A stretch of DNA of 42,288 nucleotides from Ignavibacteria bacterium (GTDB taxonomy: Bacteria; Bacteroidota; Ignavibacteria; UBA10030): the NCBI GenBank assembly GCA_016873755.1, contig VGWB01000005.1:1-42288 (forward strand), in the 5' to 3' direction. Position numbers and translations under genes: made by a program. Of the stretch, positions 15,827 through 24,301 are shown in pieces (the stretch's first letter is position 1; the number at the start of each line of letters is the position of its first letter). The notes below the pieces were generated by a model. That model was given only the letters and a program-made list of their open reading frames with translations, did no database searches and was not told the DNA's origin.

Positions 15827-17407
15827 TCAGAACTTGTACGTGTATTTCGTCCAGAGCTCATCGCCGAGCTGCCAATAGCGAGCAACAGCATCGTTTGCAA
15901 GCTTGTGGCTGTAATCAGTGAGCATCTTCTTTGCCCGTGCAGGATCGGTTTTATGAATCTCGACAACCTTCTTCTCCAATTCCGTCTGACCCTCAAAGGC
16001 TTTCGTCTCAATATCCTGCCATACCATTTCGACATCCTTCGCCATCTCCTGAAATCTCAGATAGCACAACTGGCTCACATATCTGAAAGCCCACCAGGCG
16101 CAGTCTCTTCTGAACTTTGCACGTCCGTCAACCACGTAGCTCTTTGGCATAGTCTCCATCCCGCAATAGAAGGGAGTGTGTGGAGTGGTGACAGGATTGT
16201 CATACCCTAACCAGACAACGCCTCCGACAGCATTCGGCAACCAGCTTCTTGACTGTGTCACGTGCACATAAGTCGCCCGGTTACACGCGATGGTCCTTTC
16301 GTTCTTCACGTTGAAGAGTTCTTTGTAATCGCTGTTCATGAAAGGATTGGCGACCGGACTTTTTATGACTTTCCCCTCTTTGTCTTTGGAATTGATTCCG
16401 TTCGTCATATCGAAGTCAGTGCCCTGGTAGTAGTCACGGAATATTTCCAGAACGTCTTTCACGGAGAGCTTCTTCTCGGCCTTCACGGACATGGGGTAGT
16501 TTTCCGCGTTGGGATCAAGCTTCAGTGAAGGGGCCACACTGCTGAGTACGCGCCATTCTCTCCTTCTGCTGTTCATGCTGTTTCTGCTCGCGTACGCATA
16601 ACAGAATTCGAACGCCTCACCGCTTTCAGGATTCCACCAGCCCATCTGCTGCGCAAGTGAAAAGACATTTTCTGAAGCCATGTAGTTGTCGGGATCATTC
16701 AAATCAATCCGGCGAATCCTCGATGCATTCGCCGACACGCCGACGTGGTCGTCAGGAATCCGTACCGCAGCCCAGACGGCCCCGGTCTTGCCGGCCCCCG
16801 GCCCCAGGATCTCGAAGTGCCAGGTTTCCTTTGGATCAGCGAAGGTGAAACACTCGCCGTAATCATTATACCCATGCTTCTTGGTAAGCTGGTCGATAAG
16901 CTTGATCGCTTCTCTTGCGGTCGTGGCCCGTTCCAGAGCCATCCGGTAGAGCTCGGGACAATCAAACAGACCTTCGTCGCTTTTCAGTTCTCTCTTGCCG
17001 CCAAACGTCGTCTCTCCGATCGCGAGTTGGTGTTCGTTCATCACAGGGTACGCTGAATTGATGTATGCATACGTCTCCGGCACCTGGGGAACCTCACCCA
17101 CAGAAATGACGTCGGTGTCCTCCGGTCCTTTTGTTTCTTTGGGATTCATATAGATTGGCGCCATGTCACCCGCTTTGTGCTTCTTGTGCGGAACAATATT
17201 GATCCACGTTCTGTCGGTCCGGGAATCACAAGAATGTGACGTCATCGTCGAGCCATCGGTGGAAGCAGCTTTCCCGACGATGATGCTCGTACAAGCATCA
17301 TATTCGGCGTTCTCGCTGTTTTCTTTATCATAGAGAAGAGGACTGCTGAAAACGAGGGAAAGAAGAAGTATGAGGAACAAACTGATCGGGTAGTTGATCT
17401 TTTTCAT
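15827..17407 (-). CDS. C69-family dipeptidase (PepD-like Ntn hydrolase), exported
   Basis: Secreted or periplasmic dipeptidase of 526 aa in the C69 N-terminal-nucleophile family. The start at ATG 17407 has GAGG upstream and gives a clean signal peptide (MKKINYPISLFLILLLSL). A GTG 12 bases earlier is possible. The nucleophile is Cys39 in DACTSIIVGKAASTDGS, exposed by removal of about 38 residues. SHSCDSRTDRTW follows, then the family segments GETTFGGKREL, EARE-like helices and NASRIRRIDLNDPDNY. The family cleaves dipeptides of broad type. It lies 76 bases downstream of a LUD-domain gene on the same strand, so the two may be co-transcribed. Confidence 0.9.
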   Translation of the reverse strand: MKKINYPISLFLILLLSLVFSSPLLYDKENSENAEYDACTSIIVGKAASTDGSTMTSHSCDSRTDRTWINIVPHKKHKAGDMAPIYMNPKETKGPEDTDVISVGEVPQVPETYAYINSAYPVMNEHQLAIGETTFGGKRELKSDEGLFDCPELYRMALERATTAREAIKLIDQLTKKHGYNDYGECFTFADPKETWHFEILGPGAGKTGAVWAAVRIPDDHVGVSANASRIRRIDLNDPDNYMASENVFSLAQQMGWWNPESGEAFEFCYAYASRNSMNSRRREWRVLSSVAPSLKLDPNAENYPMSVKAEKKLSVKDVLEIFRDYYQGTDFDMTNGINSKDKEGKVIKSPVANPFMNSDYKELFNVKNERTIACNRATYVHVTQSRSWLPNAVGGVVWLGYDNPVTTPHTPFYCGMETMPKSYVVDGRAKFRRDCAWWAFRYVSQLCYLRFQEMAKDVEMVWQDIETKAFEGQTELEKKVVEIHKTDPARAKKMLTDYSHKLANDAVARYWQLGDELWTKYTYKF

Positions 17408-17483
17408 TTCTTGCCTCACGCGATTGTAGGTTGACTGGGCGAATTCGTTCCCTGTGCAAAACGTAGATGTCTGAGGAGATGTC

Positions 17484-18164
17484 CTAGTACCCCAGCTCTT
17501 GGCCGACCAGTACGACGGTCAGCCGGTCCTTCACCCGGTTCGATTCGATGATGACGATCTGGCTGCAGATCCTTTGCGGTGCATGACAGGAAGCGTCATC
17601 ACAGAACCCCGTCCGAGCGCACGGCGTGTCAATTCCGAGCCGAATGCAGTTCAGCGGCGCCGCAACATTCTTGATCCGGCTCAGCCCTTCATCGACCGTC
17701 GCGACGACTTTGTTCATTCCGACCATGAAAATGACCTTCTTCGGACCAAAAATCATACCCGCCACCCGGTTCCCACGGCCATCCTCGTTCACGAGTTTAC
17801 CCTCCGCCGTGACCGCGCCGCTGCTTGTCACCAGGACATCAGCGCTTACCCCTTGCTTGAGAATCTCCTCGACTTCGTCATTCGTTATTCCTTCACGGTA
17901 TCGATCAAGTAACTTGATCTTCATGGTCCTCAGCGTATCCAGCAGTCCCGATTGGATCACGCTCACCGAGCCGCCGAGAGCGACGGTCGATCCCTCCGGA
18001 ATCATCTTGCGAATCTCACTGATTGCATCCCTGCTTGTTGTGCAATACAGCGCGCTGATGTTTCGTTTCTTCAGATTTTCCACCACGTGCTCAGCCTTGC
18101 GCCGAAAGATGACCTCCTTCGGCTTCATTACAATCTCTTGCGTGTCGGTCAGAATATTTGCCAT
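17484..18164 (-). CDS. LUD-domain protein (LutC/DUF162-like)
   Basis: Cytoplasmic LUD-domain protein of 226 aa with a strong GGAGG five bases before the ATG at 18164. Recognisable family parts are MIPEGSTVALGGSVSVIQSG, VTSSGAVTAEGKLVNEDGRG and FMVGMNKVVATVDEGLSRI. A C-terminal cysteine-bearing stretch, TPCARTGFCDDASC, matches the solitary LUD proteins of anaerobes. LUD proteins in lutABC take part in L-lactate oxidation, but no lutA or lutB partner is present here. Its role is therefore unknown. It leads a probable two-gene unit with the C69 dipeptidase. Confidence 0.88.
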   Translation of the reverse strand: MANILTDTQEIVMKPKEVIFRRKAEHVVENLKKRNISALYCTTSRDAISEIRKMIPEGSTVALGGSVSVIQSGLLDTLRTMKIKLLDRYREGITNDEVEEILKQGVSADVLVTSSGAVTAEGKLVNEDGRGNRVAGMIFGPKKVIFMVGMNKVVATVDEGLSRIKNVAAPLNCIRLGIDTPCARTGFCDDASCHAPQRICSQIVIIESNRVKDRLTVVLVGQELGY

Positions 18165-18529
18165 AACAACCTCCGTCGAAATCGAAGCGAGAAACCGGTC
18201 GAAAGCTTGACGGCGAAATGTAAAAGGTTTTGCTGAGAAATTCTCTCGTCACCATTCAAATTGACGCGATGGGTCCTGAAGCTCTTTTGCAGATTTGAGA
18301 ACGTGAAAGATTACAGACAGGACGACGCAGCGGTGGATGAGCAATCTCCGGCGATCCTCGGCCGAGTCTTTCACTCCCGGCTGACGGCCAGACTCGACGC
18401 GCGGACGCACCTCTGCTCGTGATGAGCAGGAGACACTTCAGAAAAAGAGAATTCGCGTTGATATGCTGAGGCAACCGCCGCGGTTCGCACCACCGCTTCC
18501 ATTCGCCTCAGCTCTGCTCCGATTCGTGA
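18165..18529. other. Intergenic region with no clear gene
   Basis: About 365 bases between two minus-strand genes. One hairpin, CTGCTC-GTGAT-GAGCAG (18413-18429), lies about 100 bases beyond the response-regulator stop and lacks a T-run. No coding sequence is supported. Confidence 0.4.
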
Positions 18530-18985
18530 TTAGAGAACTCGGTCCCTCCGCTCAAGAATTGCTGCTACTGTTCCGCTCAGTTCCTGAGCACCGAGAGGCT
18601 TTCGAAGAAACAGCGTTGCCCCGGCTCCAAGTGCCCGAGTTTCCAACCCTGGATCGGGCATGCCGCTGAACACCAGGATGGGCAGGCGGGGGTTGTACGC
18701 CTTCGCTTGACGTGCGAGCTCAATCCCATCAATCCCCGGCAGCTTGACGTCGGTGAGGAGAAGATCGAACGAGCTTTGACGGAGCAATCTCACTGCTTCT
18801 TCCGCTGTCTTGGCCGATACTACTCTGTACTGAGCGCGCGCGAGAACATGCTCAAGTGCCACGCGCACAGGAATATCGTCCTCTACCACGAGGATTTGCA
18901 CAAACGGACGAGAAGGCTTGGGAATCCTCGAAGCAGACCTTGTGGTTATTTGCGGGTTTCTCTGCGTAGGTCCCTTGATCAGCAT
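18530..18985 (-). CDS. Single-domain response regulator
   Basis: Receiver-only protein of 151 aa. A basic, serine-rich head of about 29 residues precedes the receiver. The acidic pair is in VVEDD (Asp36, Asp37), the phosphoacceptor is Asp79 in LLTDVKLPG, the switch Ser is 107 in LVFSGMP, and the conserved lysine is Lys129 in LRKP. There is no output domain, so it should act through protein contacts, like CheY or Spo0F. The start at ATG 18985 has GGGGGA upstream. No histidine kinase is next to it. The ALGAGATLFLRKP stretch is typical of stand-alone regulators. Confidence 0.9.
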   Translation of the reverse strand: MLIKGPTQRNPQITTRSASRIPKPSRPFVQILVVEDDIPVRVALEHVLARAQYRVVSAKTAEEAVRLLRQSSFDLLLTDVKLPGIDGIELARQAKAYNPRLPILVFSGMPDPGLETRALGAGATLFLRKPLGAQELSGTVAAILERRDRVL

Positions 18986-19367
18986 AATAATTCCCCCTTA
19001 GTTGTTTGTCCCCCCAAGAACGGGACCGCAAGTTAACCATGTAGGGGTCAAAGGGCGTGCCAGTTCATCGCCTCCAATCGACACCGGCGCAGCAAGAAGT
19101 TCGCACGGTCACTGGGTTTTTGCGGTCTTGCCGTATGTCAAAATTTCCGTAACCGCAAAGCGCGGCGATCTCTCCGACAAGTTCTACAAATGACCAGAAT
19201 CACAACTCTGCAGGCAGAGATGCCACCATCGCTTGACGGTGACGCGGGTATCTATGAGAGGAGCGGTTCTACAGGAAAGTCGGATTTGGTGGATGCTGGA
19301 GAACGAGGTACCTTCACGACGGCCTATCTCGCACTCGCGGCGCCGCTAGCTTTGTGCTCGCTCGCTT
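18986..19367. other. Intergenic region with no clear gene
   Basis: About 380 bases between minus-strand genes. Short open frames have neither start signals nor recognisable sequence. It should contain the promoter of the response regulator, but I cannot point to one. Confidence 0.4.
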
Positions 19368-19919
19368 TTACACAGCTGCCGAAAACTCCGGCCGATACTT
19401 CGCGACTCCTGAGATGCCTTTCAAAGCAGGTTCGTCGAGGACGAGGATCATGAATGCCTCATCCGGCACGCCATCATACTCACTGATGATGCCGTACTGC
19501 GATGCCCGAAGAAATCCAAAACGAGGGTAATAGTTAGGGTGACCCAACACAATGACGTACGGTTGATGAGCGCTTCGCATTTCCTGCAGACCCGCTTCGA
19601 CCAGCCTCGAACCGATACCCTGCCGTTGGAATTCAGGCAACACGGCCATCGGCGCCAGCCCCATTCCCTGCAATCGGCGATCTTGACCGTCGATCACGGC
19701 AGGAGTAAAGAGTATGTGTCCCACGATCTTGTCTTCGCGAACCGCAGCCAAGGAGACACCCTCAGGGCAGGATTTCCGCAAGGTATCGATGATGTCGGCT
19801 TCTGCCGTTTGACCGAAAGCACGCGTAGTGACCGTTCGAATCTGCGCTTCGTCGCCTGCTTGTTCTCTTCTGATTGTAATCATCTCGACGAGTATGGAGT
19901 CCGGTATATCGCTCACCAT
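19368..19919 (-). CDS. GNAT family N-acetyltransferase (YhbS-like)
   Basis: Cytoplasmic acetyl-CoA-dependent N-acetyltransferase, 183 aa if it starts at 19919. An ATG at 19883 (MITIRREQAGDEAQIR) is an equally good N terminus for the fold. The acetyl-CoA-binding motif is LPEFQRQGIGSRLVEAGL, followed by the YhbS-type VLGHPNYYPRFGF. The substrate is unknown. The start is only 3 bases after the deacetylase stop and neither candidate start has a strong binding site. This suggests translational coupling to the upstream gene. It is the last gene of a four-gene run. Confidence 0.88.
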   Translation of the reverse strand: MVSDIPDSILVEMITIRREQAGDEAQIRTVTTRAFGQTAEADIIDTLRKSCPEGVSLAAVREDKIVGHILFTPAVIDGQDRRLQGMGLAPMAVLPEFQRQGIGSRLVEAGLQEMRSAHQPYVIVLGHPNYYPRFGFLRASQYGIISEYDGVPDEAFMILVLDEPALKGISGVAKYRPEFSAAV

Positions 19920-19922
19920 ACG

Positions 19923-20903
19923 TCAGGGTTTTTGAAGGTGCTCGCCGATACTGCCGAGAGTAGCATACCAGGCATCGCCGCTCGCGTCAAGATGGTCGAG
20001 GAGCCGTTCGAGCATGCGCAGTCGATTCCAGTGACCGATGACCTGAGGATGCATCGTCAGGATAAAGAGGCCTCCCTCTGAACGGATACCTTCAAACTCC
20101 TCTCTCCAGATTTCGAATACCTCGCCAGGGGATCGGAGTCCCGGGAGAGGAGCTTCCCACTCTAGCTGGAAGTACGGCCAGTCGTCCTTCGACCAGTCCA
20201 CCGGCAATTCGATAACGCCGCTGGGGGTCCCGTGCTCGAGGATCTCATACGGCCGGTCATCGGCCATCAGACTGCTGTCGAAGCGAAAGCCAAATTCCTT
20301 CAGGAGTCGCAGCGTTGCCGGGCTGAAATCCCAGGAGGGGGAACGGTAGACCTTCGGCTGGATCCCGGCTTCCCTGAAGAGCTGCAGTCCTCTGGTCATC
20401 GCGTCACGCTCCTGGGCTTCGGTCAATGTCCCGACAGCCTCATGCGCGTATCCATGGTAGCCGATCTCGTGCAGCTTGCTACGCCGGATCGACGCCACCG
20501 CGTCGGGATGCAGCTTGAGGATCATCGCGGGAAAAAAGAACGTGGCCGGGATCTGCCGCTTTTCCAGAAGAGCAAGAATTCGCGCGAGAGCCGCACGGGC
20601 TCCGTAGTGACCGCGAGAAACTTTCGATGGCGAAGCTGTCTCCGGGTATCGCAGCCAGACGAGTTCCGCATCAAGGTCAAATGTCAAGGCCACAGCTACG
20701 CGCTTTCCGCCAGGCCACGATTCCGGCGTGAGGTCTCTCCCCGGATGGGCTTGATTGATCAGCCCCCGGGCCAGATCGACCGACATGTTCCATCGCGGGT
20801 CTGGCTGGCGCAATTCCTGGGAAACGGACTTGGGCAATGGGAAAGAAGTGAGGAACAAGAGGGTGACAATTGTGACCCTTAGCCAGCGAATCCTCGTTCT
20901 CAT
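19923..20903 (-). CDS. Exported polysaccharide deacetylase family protein
   Basis: NodB/polysaccharide-deacetylase-fold hydrolase of 326 aa with an N-terminal signal segment (about 7-28). AGGAGG precedes the ATG at good spacing. The metal site shows TFDLDAE, a histidine pair in GYHGYAHE, and the RSPSWDFSP substrate segment. A C-terminal LTMHPQVIGH supplies the last catalytic histidine. The layout around the metal site resembles the PuuE allantoinase/peptidoglycan deacetylase branch (metal-dependent C-N hydrolysis). A signal peptide argues for action outside the cytoplasm. It sits between a cyclase-family gene (42 bases upstream) and a GNAT gene (3 bases downstream). Confidence 0.88.
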   Translation of the reverse strand: MRTRIRWLRVTIVTLLFLTSFPLPKSVSQELRQPDPRWNMSVDLARGLINQAHPGRDLTPESWPGGKRVAVALTFDLDAELVWLRYPETASPSKVSRGHYGARAALARILALLEKRQIPATFFFPAMILKLHPDAVASIRRSKLHEIGYHGYAHEAVGTLTEAQERDAMTRGLQLFREAGIQPKVYRSPSWDFSPATLRLLKEFGFRFDSSLMADDRPYEILEHGTPSGVIELPVDWSKDDWPYFQLEWEAPLPGLRSPGEVFEIWREEFEGIRSEGGLFILTMHPQVIGHWNRLRMLERLLDHLDASGDAWYATLGSIGEHLQKP

Positions 20904-20945
20904 GAGTGCCTCCTTTGCAGTCTCATAATGAATGCATGCAGACCG

Positions 20946-21599
20946 TCAATATGAACGATCGGATGGAAGTAGAGCGATTGCTCTCACGGGTGAACCGTCT
21001 GCGTGGTCGATTTTAAGAGGAAAACAGCAAAGCGTGAACTTGTCCTCCGGCAACATGCGCAAGTTCGTCAGATTCTCGATAAGGATCATGCTCCCTGCCA
21101 AGAGGATCTTGTGGATCGGAAAATCCTTGGAGTCGGGCTCATCGAACGAGATGGCATCGATCCCTACACCCTTCAGTTTGAACCCGCCGAGCCATGAAGC
21201 TGCCTCGCGAGACAAGACAGGATATCCGGTATAGTAGCTTTCAGTCCCCCACCGTTCGCTCCAGCCGGTGCGCAGCAGAACAAACGCAATATCCTTTAGA
21301 AGACCGCGATACGGTCCGACATCAGGCACATCGATAGTCTGCTTGCTAATAGACGTCAAGTCGAGCAGCGCTGCGGGGCCGATGAAGTGGTCTATTGGGA
21401 GTTGATCCAGTGTTTTTGCTCCAGCGATAATATGAGCAGGCGCGTCGATGTGAGTGCCTGTGTGAGAATAGATCGTGATCTTCTTTTCAACAAAACCTTC
21501 CTCTTCAATTGAGCATGCAGCAGTGAACAAGGGTGGCTCGGTGCCGGGATAGACGGGCATATTGGGCACTATGATATGGCTCAGATCGACCGCGGTCAT
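20946..21599 (-). CDS. Cyclase family protein (kynurenine formamidase-like)
   Basis: Metal-dependent amide or ester hydrolase of the cyclase/KynB superfamily, 217 aa. I chose the ATG at 21599 because GGAGGG lies 7 bases upstream and the product then begins with the typical MTAVDLSHIIVPNMPVYPG. The family metal motif is HTGTHIDAPAHI. Later segments (RTGWSERWG, then GVGIDAISFDEPDS) are also standard. The family includes N-formylkynurenine formamidase and isatin hydrolase, and the substrate is not decided by sequence. It lies in the same direction as the GMPS-like gene upstream (gap 127 bases) and the deacetylase downstream (gap 42). Confidence 0.9.
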   Translation of the reverse strand: MTAVDLSHIIVPNMPVYPGTEPPLFTAACSIEEEGFVEKKITIYSHTGTHIDAPAHIIAGAKTLDQLPIDHFIGPAALLDLTSISKQTIDVPDVGPYRGLLKDIAFVLLRTGWSERWGTESYYTGYPVLSREAASWLGGFKLKGVGIDAISFDEPDSKDFPIHKILLAGSMILIENLTNLRMLPEDKFTLCCFPLKIDHADGSPVRAIALLPSDRSY

Positions 21600-21726
21600 C
21601 GATATCCCTCCTGCAGTGTGGATGGGCAGGACACAACTCGGCTGGCGAAAACAAACACAGGACACTACAGCCGATCATGTTACATGCGATTACGTCCTCT
21701 CGCAGATTCGCCCGGGCACGTCCGCG

Positions 21727-22689
21727 TCAGATTGCTTCAATTGTCGAAGGGGGCTTGGGCGCAATGTTGTACGTTACGCTAACGACCGACGGCATCTCGC
21801 CGATGATCTCGGTCGCGAGCTGTTCGAGCATCTCAAACGAGAGGCGTGTCGGCGTCGCGGTCCGTGCATCAACGCTGTCCCAGCAACGGATTTCAATCTG
21901 CTGGCCGAAATCGCGTTTCCCGTTGCGCATTCCGGTGACGCGATCGGCATGGAGAATTGCCATGTACTGGAACGCTCCCGACCCCTTCAGCAGCCGCTCA
22001 ATGATGGCGGTTGCTTTTCGAACCGTGTCAATACGATCGGGCGTCGCCTCACCGATGACACGGGCGGAGAGCGCGGGTCCCGGGAAGGGGATCCGGTCGA
22101 ATGTCTCCGGCGGAAGCCCGAGCGCTCTCCCGAGCTTGCGCACGCCGTCCTTCCGGAGCTGAATGAGCGGCTCGATGATGCGGTAGCCGAACGCCTGCTG
22201 TGGATCAATCCCGAGCTGCTCGAAGACGTTGTGCTGCCTTTTGATGCCTGCGACGGTCTCATCGACGTCCGTCAGAATCGTTCCCTGGAGGAGGAACTTC
22301 GCCCCGCTCTCTCTGACGATGCGCCCGAAGACATATCGGTAGAAGGTTTGCGTAATCGCTTCACGCTTCTCTTCCGGGTCGGTTATTCCTCTGAGCGCTT
22401 CGAAGAATTCCTTGCGCGCGTCGACGAGCTCCACGGTCACACCAAGCTTCTTGAAGAGAGCGACGACCTGGGCGGGTTCCCCCTCCCGCATCAGACCGTT
22501 TTCGATGAAAACGGTCTTAAGCCGATCTCCGAGAGCCCGATGTCCGAGCATTGTGACGGTGGACGAATCAATACCGCCGGAGAGGGCGTTGATGGCCATC
22601 CCCTCGCCAACCGTGGCGCTGATCTCTTTCACCTTCCAGTCGATGAAGGATTCGCTGTTAAGTTCCTGAGCCGTGATTTCCTTGATCAT
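21727..22689 (-). CDS. Stand-alone GMP synthase ATP-pyrophosphatase subunit
   Basis: 320-aa protein equal to the C-terminal two domains of GMP synthase: ATP pyrophosphatase plus dimerisation domain. The PP-loop is SGGIDSS (37-43), followed by GVTVELVDARKEFFEALRG, LLQGTILTD, IKRQHNV, PFPGPALSARVIGE and the C-terminal KPPSTIEAI. Bacterial GuaA is normally fused to an N-terminal glutamine amidotransferase of about 190 aa; none is present, and the ATG at 22689 has GGGAGG directly upstream, so the short form is genuine. It would adenylate XMP and use ammonia from a separate glutaminase, as in archaeal two-subunit enzymes. It could also be a paralogue with a different substrate. Confidence 0.88.
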   Translation of the reverse strand: MIKEITAQELNSESFIDWKVKEISATVGEGMAINALSGGIDSSTVTMLGHRALGDRLKTVFIENGLMREGEPAQVVALFKKLGVTVELVDARKEFFEALRGITDPEEKREAITQTFYRYVFGRIVRESGAKFLLQGTILTDVDETVAGIKRQHNVFEQLGIDPQQAFGYRIIEPLIQLRKDGVRKLGRALGLPPETFDRIPFPGPALSARVIGEATPDRIDTVRKATAIIERLLKGSGAFQYMAILHADRVTGMRNGKRDFGQQIEIRCWDSVDARTATPTRLSFEMLEQLATEIIGEMPSVVSVTYNIAPKPPSTIEAI

Positions 22690-22816
22690 ACGAGAACCTC
22701 CCTTCTGTCGCGTGACGTCGGCGTTTAAGATGGCTTGCAGTATGTACGGCCCCGTGAAGTGACTCGGTCCAACTCCAAGCGGCTACCTTCACCACGAAAC
22801 TGCTCCGACAATATTG

Positions 22817-23125
22817 CTACTCCCCTTCACCCACAGGTTCGGGAGCAGCTGTCCCCAGGACGGCTTTCCCACCTGCGAAATCGTACGTAATGGGCTTTTC
22901 ATTCCTGAGGATGTCGACAACGTATGGGAGCATCGCTATCGGTAGATGCATAGTGATTTCCCCTGACGTTGTCTGGCTGTCGGTCGGAATTGTCATCCCT
23001 GTATCATGAAAGTGTATATGACCGACAAGACTCGACCCCTCGTACAGGGCAACTTTGGCCGGAACTCCCTTCGCACTGGCTGATCTGCCGTAGAACCACA
23101 CATGATACTTGTCGACGAGAGGCAT
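22817..23125 (-). CDS. Small conserved-looking hypothetical protein
   Basis: 102-aa cytoplasmic protein with no family I can name. It is likely real: it has an AAAGGGA binding site before the ATG and no competing frame, and its sequence is protein-like. After KYHVWFYGRSASAKGVPAK come a two-strand stretch (ALYEGSSLVGHIHFHDTGM) with two histidines, and MLPYVVDILRNEKPITYDF. It has a compact beta-rich pattern. It precedes the broken methyltransferase-like gene region and may be independent of it. Confidence 0.65.
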   Translation of the reverse strand: MPLVDKYHVWFYGRSASAKGVPAKVALYEGSSLVGHIHFHDTGMTIPTDSQTTSGEITMHLPIAMLPYVVDILRNEKPITYDFAGGKAVLGTAAPEPVGEGE

Positions 23126-23220
23126 CCGTGTTCCCTTTCCATCTGTGATGATTTTGGGCGCTCAGACCTGGACCGCTCTCGGATCCGGATACTTCAGAGC
23201 CAAGTTCTGCCGGCCTTGTG

Positions 23221-23770
23221 TCAGGCGACGGCCTTCTTGGTCCGCGAGGAGAATCCTACATACCTTGGTACTCGTTCGCAGTACCTCTCATATGCTTCAC
23301 CGTGAACTCTTCGCAGATGTTCCTCTTCCGAAACCACCATCATGTGACCAATACATCCATAGAGCACTACCCATCCCAATGCGAACCACGACGGCCACAG
23401 CAATCCGACGCCGACAACCATGAGTGCTCCACCCACGATCTGGGGATTCCGGCTTGCACGATACAATCCCACTTGCACTAGACCTTCCGCTTCTTGTCCA
23501 AATGTCTTTGACATTCCAAGCCCCGCCATCGCAACAGCCGCGACAACTATCCCACCTGTCATCAGCAGTCCAAGGCCACCACCAGTCCGGTGGATCGTAA
23601 ATCGAAGGGATGCACACGAACACCGACCAGACCAGAAGCTCCAGGAAGCCTGTGAACGGTCTCAAGCGACCCAACCGCTCGTAATCACGCCGGACAATGA
23701 CCCGGAAGGTGACGAAGGCGGCAAAAAGCAGCAGAAGCGCCGACATCAGGTATAGAGCAACTCTCTCCAT
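23221..23770 (-). pseudogene. Frameshifted isoprenylcysteine carboxyl methyltransferase-like protein
   Basis: Two minus-strand frames together make one small membrane methyltransferase of the ICMT/PEMT type. The N-terminal half (from 23770) gives MERVALYLMSALLLLFAAF, then VRRDYERLGRLRPFTGF and SIYDPPDWWW. The C-terminal half continues in another frame with VGLYRASRNPQIVGGALMVV and the family ending EEEHLRRVHGEAYERYCERV. The switch must lie around 23565-23590, in or just after a GGTGGTGG run. A single-base error or mutation there would explain it. Either the gene is broken or the assembly has an indel. The family uses SAM to methylate terminal carboxylates or small substrates. Confidence 0.6.
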
Positions 23771-23886
23771 TGGACCAGCCTACTTTCACTGCGTCTTCTC
23801 TCTGTGGTCAGGTTTAGCTGTCGAAAATGAACACGAAAACGTTGGCTGAATAAAGCGCAGGTACGGCGTCAGATTGGAGAAGCATT

Positions 23887-24201
23887 TCACTCAATCCGGA
23901 GCAGCAGCAGAAAGCCAATCACGGTCGCCACGGACAGGAACGGCACAGCATAGGGCACCAGTGCTTTCGGAAGAAACAATCCAAAGAAGCCCTTATCGTC
24001 GCCGTATTTCCTGTGGAATGGCTCCAACGGACAACGAAAGCCGCTAACAACCATTGCCAGCCCCTCAAGGAGAATGGCGATGCACGCCGGCAAGAGAAGG
24101 GGGTGAGGTTCCCCGACGATCCCGCAATAGTAGATTACCGCGATACTCGCAAGAGAAATGAGCCCAAAAATCGAATGGACAATTCTCACCAGAACCAGCA
24201 T
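23887..24201 (-). CDS. Small integral membrane protein (DUF2784-like)
   Basis: Membrane protein of 104 aa from the ATG at 24201, which has GGTGGAG five bases upstream. A GTG at 24255 would add a cysteine-containing hydrophilic head of 18 residues and has no binding site. About three to four hydrophobic segments are visible (MLVLVRIVHSIFGLISLASI, then PACIAILLEGLAMVVSGF, and a C-terminal pair). Between the second and third is RCPLEPFHRKYGDDKGFFG. That loop recalls DUF2784 proteins, but the match is from memory and weak. Function unknown. Confidence 0.6.
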   Translation of the reverse strand: MLVLVRIVHSIFGLISLASIAVIYYCGIVGEPHPLLLPACIAILLEGLAMVVSGFRCPLEPFHRKYGDDKGFFGLFLPKALVPYAVPFLSVATVIGFLLLLRIE

Positions 24202-24301
24202 GTTCTCCACCGGTTGCGTGTCACGTCCGCCATCGCACGAACCACATCCGTTCACCTGATTGTCTGCTGCAAGAACCCTCCGGATAGTGCGGAGAGTAGG
24301 C

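Noticed and set aside
18413-18429. Hairpin after the response regulator considered as a terminator
   Set aside because: Only a 6-bp stem, no T-run, and about 100 bases from the stop codon, so the evidence is too weak.
21562-22728. 388-codon open frame on the plus strand
   Set aside because: It lies antisense to the GMPS-like gene and part of the cyclase. Those carry intact motifs (SGGIDSS, HTGTHIDAPAHI) and strong binding sites, so this is a high-GC shadow frame.
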